Source: Streptomyces sp. CB02261 (GTDB lineage Bacteria > Actinomycetota > Actinomycetes > Streptomycetales > Streptomycetaceae). Taken from it: DNA of 64,000 bases. The stretch lies in NCBI RefSeq assembly GCF_001905665.1, contig NZ_LIVX01000001.1, forward strand, positions 372,001 through 436,000, written 5' to 3'. Shown here piece after piece: positions 17,377 through 26,029 of the stretch (its first letter is position 1; every line of letters starts with the position of its first letter). The position numbers and the translations under genes are program-made. The notes beneath the pieces were generated by a model, which made no database searches, was not told the origin of the DNA, and saw only the letters and a program-made list of their open reading frames with translations.

Positions 17377-17756
17377 CGCCCACCCCCGTGTGGGCAATCG
17401 TCCCGCAGGGCGGGACGGGTGGGCACACGGGACGGCGCCCTCGGCGGCGCCTCCGCCCCCTGCGCCTTGACCCGCACCACATGTGCGGCGCGCATCGGGT
17501 GCGGGTTCAGGCGCGGGAGCCTAGGCCCGGCACGGGGCGCCGTTCCGTTGTGCCCACCCGTTCCGCCCCAGCGGAACAGTTGCCCACAACGGCGGGGGCG
17601 CCGTCCGGTGGGGGGCCATGCCCGCAACGGGGCGGGCCGGGCCGGCCCAGCGAGGGCCACGACGGTGGTGGGCTCCGGCCCGCGGGGCGGGTGCCCACTA
17701 CGGGGGCTCCGCCCCGTGGGGGCGACCGGTGCCGTCGGCGGCGGGGCTCGGTGCCG
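17377..17756. other. Rest of the non-coding island: palindromic elements
   Basis: No gene supported. It contains related GTGGGCACA / TGTGCCCAC elements near 17401-17430, 17545-17592 and 17685-17700, interleaved with GGCGCC-rich, GGGGCTCCGCCCC-like self-complementary DNA. Open frames running through it have Streptomyces-atypical Pro/Arg/Gly-only composition. Confidence 0.6.
17545..17592. repeat. Intergenic imperfect palindrome (CCGTTGTG...CACAACGG)
   Basis: Two 22-nt arms matching at 18 positions around CCCA; the outer 8 bp (CCGTTGTG) and inner 6 bp (TTCCGC) are perfect. A relative with GGGACGGGTGGGCACA lies at about 17412-17427 in the opposite orientation. It could fold as an RNA hairpin or be a dispersed intergenic repeat. 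Confidence 0.6.
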
Positions 17757-18731
17757 TCAGTTCAGGTGGGAGTGGACTTCGGTGGCGGCCGTGTCGCCGT
17801 AGGCCTTGGTGAAGCGCTCCATGAAGTTCGCCCGCCGCAGCGTGTACTCCTGCGTCCCCAGCGTCTCGATGACCAGCGTGGCCAGCATGCAGCCGACCTG
17901 CGCCGCACGCTCCAGGCCGACGCCCCAGGACAGGCCGGTGAGGAAGCCGGCGCGGAAGGCGTCGCCGACGCCGGTCGGGTCGACCTTGGCGTTCTCCTCG
18001 GGGCAGCCGACCTCGATCGGCGTCTCGCCGACGCGCTCGATGCGCACACCGCGCGAGCCGAGGGTGGTGACCCGGTGGCCGACGCGGGAGAGGATCTCGG
18101 CGTCGGTCCAGCCCGTCTTGGACTCGATGAGGCCCTTCTCGTACTCGTTGGAGAAGAGGTAGGTCGCCCCGTCGAGCAGGGTCCGGATCTCGTCGCCGCC
18201 CATGCGGGCGATCTGCTGCGAGAAGTCGGCGGCGAAGGGGATCCCCCGCGTCTTGCACTCCTCGGTGTGGCGGAGCATCGCCTCGGGGTCGTCGGCGCCG
18301 ATCAGGACCAGGTCGAGCCCGCCCACCCGGTCGGCGACGGCCTTGAGCTCGATCAGCCGGGCCTCGCTCATCGCGCCCGTGTAGAAGGAGCCGATCTGGT
18401 TGTGGTCCTTGTCGGTGGTGCAGACGAAGCGGGCGGTGTGCAGCACCTCGGAGATGCGCACCGAGCCGGTGTCGACGCCGTGCCGGTCGAGCCAGCCGCG
18501 GTACTCGTCGAAGTCGTACCCGGCCGCGCCCACCAGGATCGGGGTGCCGCCGAGCTGCCCCATGCCGAAGCAGATGTTGGGGCCGACGCCGCCGCGCCGG
18601 ACGTCGAGGTTGTCGACGAGGAAGGAGAGGGACACCGTGTGGAGCTGGTCGGCCACGAGCTGGTCGGCGAACCGGCCGGGGAAGGTCATGAGGTGGTCGG
18701 TGGCGATGGAGCCGGTGACTGCGATACGCAC
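17757..18731 (-). CDS. PfkB-family kinase, probable adenosine kinase
   Basis: 324 aa from a GTG start. Ribokinase/PfkB fold: N-terminal GSIATDHLMTFPGRF, the GGVGPNICFGMGQLGG sugar-binding segment, and the DPTGVGDAFRAGFLTGL anion-hole/catalytic Asp motif near the C terminus. The M. tuberculosis adenosine kinase (Rv2202c) belongs to this family and also lies close to ctaC and erpA, so adenosine kinase is the best guess; a ribokinase or other nucleoside kinase is the alternative. It would recycle adenosine arising from SAM-dependent methylation. Confidence 0.88.
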   Translation of the reverse strand: MRIAVTGSIATDHLMTFPGRFADQLVADQLHTVSLSFLVDNLDVRRGGVGPNICFGMGQLGGTPILVGAAGYDFDEYRGWLDRHGVDTGSVRISEVLHTARFVCTTDKDHNQIGSFYTGAMSEARLIELKAVADRVGGLDLVLIGADDPEAMLRHTEECKTRGIPFAADFSQQIARMGGDEIRTLLDGATYLFSNEYEKGLIESKTGWTDAEILSRVGHRVTTLGSRGVRIERVGETPIEVGCPEENAKVDPTGVGDAFRAGFLTGLSWGVGLERAAQVGCMLATLVIETLGTQEYTLRRANFMERFTKAYGDTAATEVHSHLN

Positions 18732-18885
18732 GGCGGGGTGCTCCTGCGGGATTCGGTTGAGGGGCGTCGTGGCCGACGGAAGGCCGGCACTTCACGCTAC
18801 CGGCTGGGGACGCGGCTGCCGACCAGTGGAAACTACCCCAGAGTAGGTCTTTTCCCCGGGGGCGTGTGGTGCATACGGTGCGCCC

Positions 18886-19092
18886 ATGACCACGTACCCC
18901 GCTCCCCGCGAGCGTCACGAGCCGGAGTTGAGCCTCGCCGACCTGCGCGGCGACAGCGCGCGCATGGCTCCGCACTGGGTGACCCCGGTCTCCCCCGCCC
19001 CCGCTCCCGTCTCCCCGGCACTGATCCACGGGGTCGTCGTACCGGCCGCTTCGGCGCGGCTGATCGACGCCACCGCGGAGTACGGGGGCTGA
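18886..19092 (+). CDS. Small hypothetical protein
   Basis: 68 aa, ATG start, rich in Ala and Pro. It has a possible LADLRGDSARM helix and a hydrophobic C-terminal part (ALIHGVVVPAASARLIDA). No family recognised. It is followed 63 bp later by the membrane-anchored protein gene on the same strand. Codon use is Streptomyces-like; the case for expression is moderate. Confidence 0.5.
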   Translation: MTTYPAPRERHEPELSLADLRGDSARMAPHWVTPVSPAPAPVSPALIHGVVVPAASARLIDATAEYGG

Positions 19093-19155
19093 CGGACGGA
19101 ACCGCTAGCCCGCCCGCTCCGTCCCATCGGCGTCCGGTCGAGACGAGGGAGCGTT

Positions 19156-20658
19156 GTGGTGAGCGGTACGGAGAACGTACGGAGGCGGCGGAACGTCCTG
19201 GCGACCTCGGTGGCGGCGGGTGTGCTGATCGCCGGCGGCGGTGGCGTGTACCTCGCCACCGCGGCGTCCGGTGGCGGCGACGGCCCCGCCGCCCGGGCCG
19301 CCGACGCCGGCGGGCCGCCCCCGCCGCTGCGCCTGGAGGGCGACGGCGGCAGCGGCGGTACATCGGGAGGCCCCGGGATCGCTCCCGGCGAGCCCGACCC
19401 CGGAGGCGGTCCGAACGGGACCGTCTACACAGCCAAGGGCCCACTCCCCCAGGGGCCCTCCTCGGCCGCGGTCCACCGGCCCGAGGGCCTGGTCACCTCG
19501 GCGGAGGTGACCAGGCTGGCCGCGGCGCTGGGCATCTCCGGCAGTCCCGCCCTGGTGGGCGACGTCTGGACGATCCGGCCCGAGAAGGACGGTTCGGGGC
19601 CCCGGCTCGACGTGACGCGCAAGGCCCCGGGGAACTGGACGTACTCCTGGTACGACGGCGGCCCCGCCGGTGACACCTGCCTCAAGGGCAAGGCCTGTCC
19701 GCCGCCGGGGGAGACGAAGCCCTCGCCCGGCGGTACGCCGCTGAGCGAGGCCGCGGCGAAGGCGGCTGCCGCGCCCGTCCTGAAGGCGCTCGGGCAGGAC
19801 GACGCGAAGGTCTCGGCCACCGGGGTGACGAACGGTTCGGTACGGGTGGTCAACGCCGATCCGGTCGTCGGCGGCCTGCCGACCTACGGCTGGTCCACGG
19901 GGCTGCACATCGCCCGGGACGGCCGGACGGTCGCCGGGAGCGGGACGCTCAAGGAGCCGGTCGAGGGCGCCACGTATCCGGTGGTCGGCGCGGCGAAGGC
20001 GCTGGCCGCGCTGAACGAGGACTCGAAGGGCACCGGGCCGATCGGCATCGGTCACTGCCCCACGGCCCCGCCTGCGGCGGACGTGCCCGGTGCCGGTACG
20101 GACGGGGAGCGCGCGCCGGCCTCGCGGACGGCCGAGCCGACCGAGCCCTGCCAGACGATCGTGGACATGGCGGCTCCGGACCAGGTGCCGGTGACGGGCG
20201 CGGTGCTGGGCCTGGCCGCTCAGGACACGGCCGACGGGCGGGTGCTCGTACCGTCGTGGCTGTTCACCGCCGATCCGGCGGACGCGGCGCCGTACACGGT
20301 GGTGCGGACGGCGGTGGCGCCGGAGCACGTGCAGCCGCCGGCGAAGCCCTCGCCGGAGCCGACGCCCCCGCCGGAGGAGGGGACGGCGCCGGCGCGGCAG
20401 GTCGAGTCGTTCCGTACGGACGCGGCCGGCCGGAAGCTGACGGTCAGCTTCTGGGGCGGGGTGTGCAGCACGTTCACCGTGACGGCCGAGGAGAGCGCCT
20501 CGAAGGTGTCGGTGCGGATCACCGAGAAGCCGATCGACCCGGGCCGGATGTGCATCATGGTCGCCAAGCAGATCACGCAGACCGTGACGCTCCAGGACCC
20601 GCTGGGCGACCGGCCCGTGGTGGACGCGGCCAGTGGGGAGGCGGTGCCGCGCCGCTGA
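19156..20658 (+). CDS. Membrane-anchored extracytoplasmic protein, function unknown
   Basis: 500 aa. GAGGGAG lies just ahead of tandem GTG codons (19156, 19159). The N terminus RRRRNVLATSVAAGVLIAGG is a positively charged membrane anchor or signal. The rest is outside the membrane: a Pro/Gly-rich linker (about 35-90), then a mixed alpha/beta region with scattered cysteines (DTCLKGKAC, GHCPT, EPCQT, GVCST, RMCIM) that may form disulfides, and a Pro-rich stretch near residue 400. I do not recognise the family. A strong terminator follows. Confidence 0.85.
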   Translation: MVSGTENVRRRRNVLATSVAAGVLIAGGGGVYLATAASGGGDGPAARAADAGGPPPPLRLEGDGGSGGTSGGPGIAPGEPDPGGGPNGTVYTAKGPLPQGPSSAAVHRPEGLVTSAEVTRLAAALGISGSPALVGDVWTIRPEKDGSGPRLDVTRKAPGNWTYSWYDGGPAGDTCLKGKACPPPGETKPSPGGTPLSEAAAKAAAAPVLKALGQDDAKVSATGVTNGSVRVVNADPVVGGLPTYGWSTGLHIARDGRTVAGSGTLKEPVEGATYPVVGAAKALAALNEDSKGTGPIGIGHCPTAPPAADVPGAGTDGERAPASRTAEPTEPCQTIVDMAAPDQVPVTGAVLGLAAQDTADGRVLVPSWLFTADPADAAPYTVVRTAVAPEHVQPPAKPSPEPTPPPEEGTAPARQVESFRTDAAGRKLTVSFWGGVCSTFTVTAEESASKVSVRITEKPIDPGRMCIMVAKQITQTVTLQDPLGDRPVVDAASGEAVPRR

Positions 20659-20685
20659 ACCGGCGGCTCGGACGGGACAGCAGGC

Positions 20686-20738
20686 ATGCGTGAGGGCGGC
20701 GGCCCGGGACTGGATCCCGGGCCGCCGCCCTCACGCAT
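20686..20738. terminator. Bidirectional intrinsic terminator
   Basis: A perfect 24-bp inverted repeat with a 5-nt loop between the convergent membrane-anchored protein gene (+) and erpA (-). One of the strongest hairpins in the window. Confidence 0.88.
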
Positions 20739-20752
20739 ACGCCGTGTGCGAC

Positions 20753-21109
20753 TTAGCTGAACGAGTCACCGCAGGCGCAGGAGCCCGTGGCGTTCGGGTT
20801 GTCGATGGTGAAGCCCTGCTTCTCGATGGTGTCGACGAAGTCGATCGACGCGCCGCCGAGGTACGGGGCGCTCATGCGGTCGGTGACGACCTTGACGCCG
20901 TCGAAGTCCTTCACGACATCGCCGTCGAGCGAGCGCTCGTCGAAGAACAGCTGGTAACGCAGGCCGGAGCAGCCGCCGGGCTGAACGGCGACGCGCAGGG
21001 CCAGGTCCTCGCGGCCTTCCTGTTCGAGGAGGGCCTTGACCTTGGCCGCGGCGGCGTCGGACAGGAGGATGCCGTCGCTGACAGTGGTCTTCTCGTCCGA
21101 TACGGACAT
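20753..21109 (-). CDS. erpA: Iron-sulfur cluster insertion protein ErpA (HesB/IscA family)
   Basis: 118 aa. An A-type Fe-S carrier that moves clusters to apoproteins. The three conserved cysteines are visible in QPGGCSGLRY and in the C-terminal GSCACGDSF. The start MSVSDEKTTVSDG is preceded by a purine-rich site; the longer open frame upstream is unlikely. A divergent neighbour encodes NadA, itself a 4Fe-4S enzyme. Confidence 0.95.
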   Translation of the reverse strand: MSVSDEKTTVSDGILLSDAAAAKVKALLEQEGREDLALRVAVQPGGCSGLRYQLFFDERSLDGDVVKDFDGVKVVTDRMSAPYLGGASIDFVDTIEKQGFTIDNPNATGSCACGDSFS

Positions 21110-21288
21110 CTGCTTCTCTCCCGGTGTGTACGGAGACTGCTTGCCGACGGTTGCAACCGACGGTGCCCCGGATTCATTCCGGGCCGAGTGGGTCTTTACT
21201 CCTTCATGCTCGCACACCCTGTCCAGGAGCGGGGACGGTGAAGTCCAGCTGCGGGGACCGCGAATTCGTCACATCGACACTATGGCCG

Positions 21289-21324
21289 TCGTCATCGTGA
21301 CGTGAAGCGGTTATGATAGATAAC
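21289..21324 (+). promoter_or_regulatory. Candidate nadA promoter with overlapping inverted repeat
   Basis: TCGTCA (21289-21294), a 17-nt spacer and TATGAT (21312-21317) form a plausible promoter in one of the few AT-rich patches here. The -10 lies inside GTTAT-GATAG-ATAAC (21310-21324), a perfect 5-bp inverted repeat that could be a repressor site. NAD repression is a guess from position only. Confidence 0.45.
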
Positions 21325-21376
21325 GTCATTTCGACGAAAAGCATCCCCGAAGCTCCCCGAAGAAAGGGTGCGTGAC

Positions 21377-22564
21377 GTGACCACGGCCCAAGCCCGTCAG
21401 GAACTCGACGTACAGCCGACGCCGCTCGCCCTGCTCCTGCTCGGCCGCGAGGCCGACCCGAAGAGCGAGCGCGGAGTGGAGTGCCCCGGCGATCTGCCGT
21501 CGCCCTCCGACCCCGACCTCGTGGAGCGTGCCCGCGCGGCCAAGGAGAAGCTCGGGGACAAGGTCTTCGTGCTCGGCCACCACTACCAGCGTGACGAGGT
21601 CATCCAGTTCGCCGACGTCACGGGTGACTCCTTCAAGCTCGCGCGCGACGCGGCGGCCAAGCCCGAGGCCGAGTACATCGTGTTCTGCGGTGTGCACTTC
21701 ATGGCCGAGTCGGCCGACATCCTCACCGGTGACGACCAGAAGGTCGTCCTGCCCGACCTGGCGGCCGGCTGCTCGATGGCCGACATGGCCACCGCCGAGC
21801 AGGTCGCCGAGTGCTGGGACGTGCTGACCGAGGCCGGCATCGCCGAGCAGGTCGTGCCCGTCTCGTACATGAACTCCTCCGCCGACATCAAGGCCTTCAC
21901 CGGCAAGCACGGCGGCACCATCTGCACCTCGTCCAACGCCGAGCGGGCCCTGGACTGGGCCTTCGAGCAGGGCGAGAAGGTGCTGTTCCTGCCCGACCAG
22001 CACCTGGGCCGCAACACCGCCGTCCGCGACATGGGGATGTCCCTGGACGACTGCGTGCTCTACAACCCGCACAAGCCCAACGGCGGACTGACCGTCGAGG
22101 AGCTGCGCGCCGCCAAGATGATCCTGTGGCGGGGTCACTGCTCGGTGCACGGCCGCTTCTCGCTGGACTCGGTGAACGACGTGCGCGAGCGCATCCCCGG
22201 GGTGAACGTGCTGGTCCACCCCGAGTGCCGCCACGAGGTCGTCGCCGCCGCGGACTACGTGGGCTCGACCGAGTACATCATCAACACCCTGGAGGCGGCC
22301 CCGGCCGGTTCCTCGTGGGCGATCGGTACGGAGCTGAACCTGGTCCGGCGGCTGGCGAACCGGTTCGCCGACCAGGGCAAGGAGATCGTCTTCCTCGACA
22401 AGACGGTCTGCTTCTGCTCGACGATGAACCGGATCGACCTGCCGCACCTGGTGTGGACCCTGGAGTCCCTGGCCGAGGGCAACCTCGTCAACCAGATCCA
22501 GGTCGACAAGGAGACGGAGAGCTTCGCCAAGCTGGCCCTCGAACGGATGCTGGCTCTGCCGTAA
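21377..22564 (+). CDS. nadA: Quinolinate synthase
   Basis: 395 aa. It condenses iminoaspartate with dihydroxyacetone phosphate to quinolinate in de novo NAD synthesis. Typical motifs are LGHHYQRDEVIQFADVTGDS, NAERALDWAF, LVHPECRHEV, and the C-terminal KTVCFCSTMNRIDL; cysteines in these and other segments ligate a 4Fe-4S cluster. I chose the GTG at 21377 because AAAGGG lies 8 nt before it and the protein then starts VTTAQARQEL; the GTG at 21368 overlaps that ribosome site. nadB and nadC are not adjacent. Confidence 0.95.
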   Translation: MTTAQARQELDVQPTPLALLLLGREADPKSERGVECPGDLPSPSDPDLVERARAAKEKLGDKVFVLGHHYQRDEVIQFADVTGDSFKLARDAAAKPEAEYIVFCGVHFMAESADILTGDDQKVVLPDLAAGCSMADMATAEQVAECWDVLTEAGIAEQVVPVSYMNSSADIKAFTGKHGGTICTSSNAERALDWAFEQGEKVLFLPDQHLGRNTAVRDMGMSLDDCVLYNPHKPNGGLTVEELRAAKMILWRGHCSVHGRFSLDSVNDVRERIPGVNVLVHPECRHEVVAAADYVGSTEYIINTLEAAPAGSSWAIGTELNLVRRLANRFADQGKEIVFLDKTVCFCSTMNRIDLPHLVWTLESLAEGNLVNQIQVDKETESFAKLALERMLALP

Positions 22565-22605
22565 CGGTTCTCCGGAGGGTTCTCCGCCGAATACGCCGAA
22601 CACGC

Positions 22606-22641
22606 CGAAGGGCGCCCCGCACGGCCGCGGGGCGCCCTTCG
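22606..22641. terminator. Bidirectional intrinsic terminator
   Basis: A perfect 15-bp inverted repeat (CGAAGGGCGCCCCGC and its complement) with a 6-nt loop between the convergent nadA and RND permease genes. Confidence 0.85.
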
Positions 22642-22652
22642 CCGTCCGTGGC

Positions 22653-25600
22653 TCAGTCCAGGAGGTTCAGCAGGGTCGCGTCGAGCGGGGAGACGTCCGG
22701 CTGGTCCGGGTCGCCCGTCGCCTCGTCCTTCTTCTTCCCCTTCGACTTGTCGTCCTTCGACGCCTTCCCGGCCTTCTTCGCCGCCTTCTTCCCGGCGCGG
22801 CGCTCCTTGCGGAGCTCGACCATCGCGTACAGCGTCGGGACGAGCAGCAGGGTCAGCAGCGTCGAGGTGATCAGACCGCCGATCACCACCACGGCCAGCG
22901 GCTGGGCGATGAAGCCGCCCTCGCCGGTGATGCCGAGGGCCATCGGCAGCAGCGCGAAGATCGTCGCCAGGGCCGTCATCAGGATCGGGCGGAGCCGGTG
23001 CCGGCCGCCCTCGATCACCGCTTCGACGACGCCCAGGCCCTGGGCCCGGTACTGGTTGATCAGGTCGATCAGGACGATCGCGTTGGTGACGACGATGCCG
23101 ATGAGCATCAGCATGCCGATCATCGCCGGGACGCCCATCGCGGTGTCGGTGACGACCAGGAGACCGATCGCGCCGGTCGCCGCGAACGGGATCGAGACCA
23201 GCAGGATCAGCGGCTGGATCAGCGACCTGAAGGTCGCGACCAGCAGCATGAAGACGATCGCGACGGCCGCGAGCATCGCGAGGAACAGGTTGAGGAAGGC
23301 CTCGGACTGGTCCTCGGAGACACCGCCGATGGTGGCGGTCGCGCCCTCGGGCAGGTCGAGCGCGCTGATCTTCGTCTGCAGGGTGCTGCTCACCGCGCCG
23401 GTGTTGTCGCCGACCGGCTTGGCCGTGATCGTCGCGGCGCGGGCGCCGTCGATCCTGGTCATGGAGACCGGGCCGGGAACCAGCTCGACGGTGGCGATGT
23501 CGCCCAGCTTCACCGGGCCGAGGGGCAGGGCCCTGAGCCCGGCCAGGGTGGTGACGGGGCGCGCCGAGGTGATGAGGACGTCCCGCTCGCTGTCGTCGAG
23601 GATCGCCTTGGCGGCCGGGGTGCCCCGGACGGCCTGGGCGACGATCATGCCGAGCGAGGCGGAGTCGAAGCCGGCGTCGGCCGCCTTCGCGTTCGGCGTG
23701 ACGGAGACGCGCGGTACGGACTGCGCGAGGTCGCTCTGCACGTCGGTGACGTCGTCGAGCCCGGCGATCGCCGTCCGGACCTGCTCGGACGCCTTCTTGA
23801 GGACCTCCGGGTCGGCGGCCTTGACGACCACGCTCAGGTCCTGGCTGCCGAAGCCGTCACCGGCCGCGAGGGTGGTGTCGCCGATCCCGTCGAGGGCGCC
23901 GAGGCCCTTCTCGATGGCGGCGCGGGTCTTCTCGTACGCGGCGGAGTCCTCCAGGCTCACCTTGTAGGAGGCCTGGTTGGTGCCGGTGCCGCCGCCGAAG
24001 GCCGCCATGAAGCCGGAGGAGCCGACGGTGACCTGGTAGTCCTTGACGCCCTCGGTCTCCGCGAGGAGCTTCTCGATCTTCTTCGCGGCCTGGTCGGAGG
24101 CGTCGAGACCGGTGCCGGGCGGCAGCTCCTGCTGGATGCTGAGGACCTCCTGCTCGCCCTGGTCGAAGAAGTTGGTCTTCAGGAGCGGGGCCATGCCGAA
24201 GGTGACGACCAGGACGGCGAGCGCGATGCCCAGGCTGGCGAGCCGGCGCCGGGTCGCGAACCGCAGGACCGGCACGTACGCGCGCTGGAGGCGGCTCTTC
24301 TCCTCCTTCTCCTCGGCCAGCCTGCGAGCCTCCGCGAGGTCCTCGGAGGTGCCCTTGGGGGCGCGGAGGAACCAGTACGAGAGGACCGGGACCACGGTCA
24401 GGGAGACGAGCAGCGAGGCGAGCAGGGCCGCCGTGACCGTCAGCGAGAACGAGCCGAACAGCTCGCCGATCATGCCGCCGGTGAGCCCGATGGGCAGGAA
24501 GACGGCGACGGTGGTGAGGGTCGAGGAGGTGACGGCGCCCGCCACCTCGCGGACCGCGGTGAGGATCGCCGCCTGGCGCTCCTCGCCGTAGCCGAGGTGC
24601 CGCTTGATGTTCTCCAGGACCACGATCGAGTCGTCGACGACCCGGCCGATGGCGATGGTCAGCGCGCCGAGCGTCAGCATGTTGAGCGAGAGGTCGCGGG
24701 TCCACAGCACGATCAGGGCGAGGACGACCGAGAGCGGGATGGAGACCGCGGTCACCAGGGTCGAGCGGATCGACGCGAGGAAGACCAGGATGACCAGGAC
24801 GGCCATGACCAGACCGAGGGCGCCCTCGGTGGTCAGTCCGGAGACGGCCTTGGCGACGGCCGGGCCCTGGTCGGAGACGACGGTCAGCTCGGCGCCCGCG
24901 CCGAGGTCGCGGCGCAGCTCGGGCAGCTTCTCCTCGACGGCGTCGGAGATGGCGACGGCGCTGCCGTCCTTGTCCATGGTGGCCATGACGGCGAGGCTGG
25001 GCTTGCCGTTGGTACGGGTGAGGGAGACGCGCTGCGACTCCTCCTGCCGCACGGTGGCCACGTCACCGAGACGGACGGCCTTGCCCTTGCCGGGGACGGC
25101 CGCCGGGATGCGCAGGTCCTGGATCTGCCGCAGCGACGTGTAGCCGCCGCCGACCTGGATCGTGCGGTTCTTGCCGTCCTCCGCGAAGGAGCCGGCCGGC
25201 ATCGTGCCGCCGCCGGAGCGGAGGGCCTCGGCGAGCTTCATCGTGGTGAGTCCGGCCGCGGCGAGCTTCCGCTCGTCCGGGGTGACGGAGACCTGGAGGT
25301 CCTGGACGCCGGAGACGGAGACCTGGCCGACGCCCTCGATGCCTTCGAGGGCGGGGACGACGGTCCGTTCCAGCTGGTCGGCGAGGGCCTGCGGGTCCTT
25401 GTCGGACGCGGCCGCGAGCACGACGGTCGGCATGTCGTCCGTCGAACCGGCGATCACCTGCGGGTCGACGGAGTCGGGCAGCTGCGCGCGGGCCCGGTTG
25501 ACGGCCTGCTGGACGTCGGCCACGAGCTGCTTCGTCGACTCGTCGCCGTAGTCGAAGGAGGCCATGACGACGGCCATGCCCTCGGAGGCGGTGGAGGTGA

Positions 25601-25841
25601 TCGACGTGAGGCCGTCGACGGCCTTCAGGTTGCTCTCCAGCGGCTCGACGACCTGCTTCTCGACCACGTCGGGAGAGGCGCCCTGGTAGGGGGCGAGGAC
25701 CGAGACCATCGGCAGCTCGATCGAGGGGAACAACTGCTGCTTCAGCTGCGGTATCGCGATCGCCCCGAACACGATCGCGACGATGGACATCAGCCCGATC
25801 AGGGCCCGTTGCGCGAGGCTGAATCTGGACAGCCAGGACAT
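22653..25841 (-). CDS. RND-family efflux permease (AcrB/HAE1-like), orphan
   Basis: 1062 aa, full length for the AcrB superfamily: 12 predicted helices and two large periplasm-type loops. Landmarks include IPQLKQQLFPSIELPMVSV after TM1, SGGTMPAGSFAEDG in the porter domain, TIAIGRVVDDSIVVLENIKR in TM4 with the proton-relay acidic pair, and GIVVTNAIVLIDLINQYRAQG in TM10/11. The C terminus is a Lys-rich cytoplasmic tail. No membrane-fusion adaptor or outer-membrane channel gene is nearby, as expected in a monoderm. Substrate unknown. The two-component genes upstream may control it. Confidence 0.93.
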   Translation of the reverse strand: MSWLSRFSLAQRALIGLMSIVAIVFGAIAIPQLKQQLFPSIELPMVSVLAPYQGASPDVVEKQVVEPLESNLKAVDGLTSITSTASEGMAVVMASFDYGDESTKQLVADVQQAVNRARAQLPDSVDPQVIAGSTDDMPTVVLAAASDKDPQALADQLERTVVPALEGIEGVGQVSVSGVQDLQVSVTPDERKLAAAGLTTMKLAEALRSGGGTMPAGSFAEDGKNRTIQVGGGYTSLRQIQDLRIPAAVPGKGKAVRLGDVATVRQEESQRVSLTRTNGKPSLAVMATMDKDGSAVAISDAVEEKLPELRRDLGAGAELTVVSDQGPAVAKAVSGLTTEGALGLVMAVLVILVFLASIRSTLVTAVSIPLSVVLALIVLWTRDLSLNMLTLGALTIAIGRVVDDSIVVLENIKRHLGYGEERQAAILTAVREVAGAVTSSTLTTVAVFLPIGLTGGMIGELFGSFSLTVTAALLASLLVSLTVVPVLSYWFLRAPKGTSEDLAEARRLAEEKEEKSRLQRAYVPVLRFATRRRLASLGIALAVLVVTFGMAPLLKTNFFDQGEQEVLSIQQELPPGTGLDASDQAAKKIEKLLAETEGVKDYQVTVGSSGFMAAFGGGTGTNQASYKVSLEDSAAYEKTRAAIEKGLGALDGIGDTTLAAGDGFGSQDLSVVVKAADPEVLKKASEQVRTAIAGLDDVTDVQSDLAQSVPRVSVTPNAKAADAGFDSASLGMIVAQAVRGTPAAKAILDDSERDVLITSARPVTTLAGLRALPLGPVKLGDIATVELVPGPVSMTRIDGARAATITAKPVGDNTGAVSSTLQTKISALDLPEGATATIGGVSEDQSEAFLNLFLAMLAAVAIVFMLLVATFRSLIQPLILLVSIPFAATGAIGLLVVTDTAMGVPAMIGMLMLIGIVVTNAIVLIDLINQYRAQGLGVVEAVIEGGRHRLRPILMTALATIFALLPMALGITGEGGFIAQPLAVVVIGGLITSTLLTLLLVPTLYAMVELRKERRAGKKAAKKAGKASKDDKSKGKKKDEATGDPDQPDVSPLDATLLNLLD

Positions 25842-26029
25842 GGGGTCTCTCTTCTGTGGCGTACTCGTCGGCAGGCGGGAGCAGCCAGGACCCCGGCCCG
25901 GACCCGCTGGATCCGCCGGAGAGACGCCCCCCTCCCTACGATCTGCCATCGGCGGCCGGAAGTCCTCGGCCCCCGGGTCCACATCCTTATCCCGCGCATA
26001 CCGCGTCTGGAGTACGCCGGGGCCCGGGG

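Noticed and set aside
17020..17802. Open frames of 200-800 codons through the 26-bp repeat region
   Set aside because: The repeat period breaks frame, products are Pro/Arg/Ala low-complexity, and no ribosome site or conserved motif is seen.
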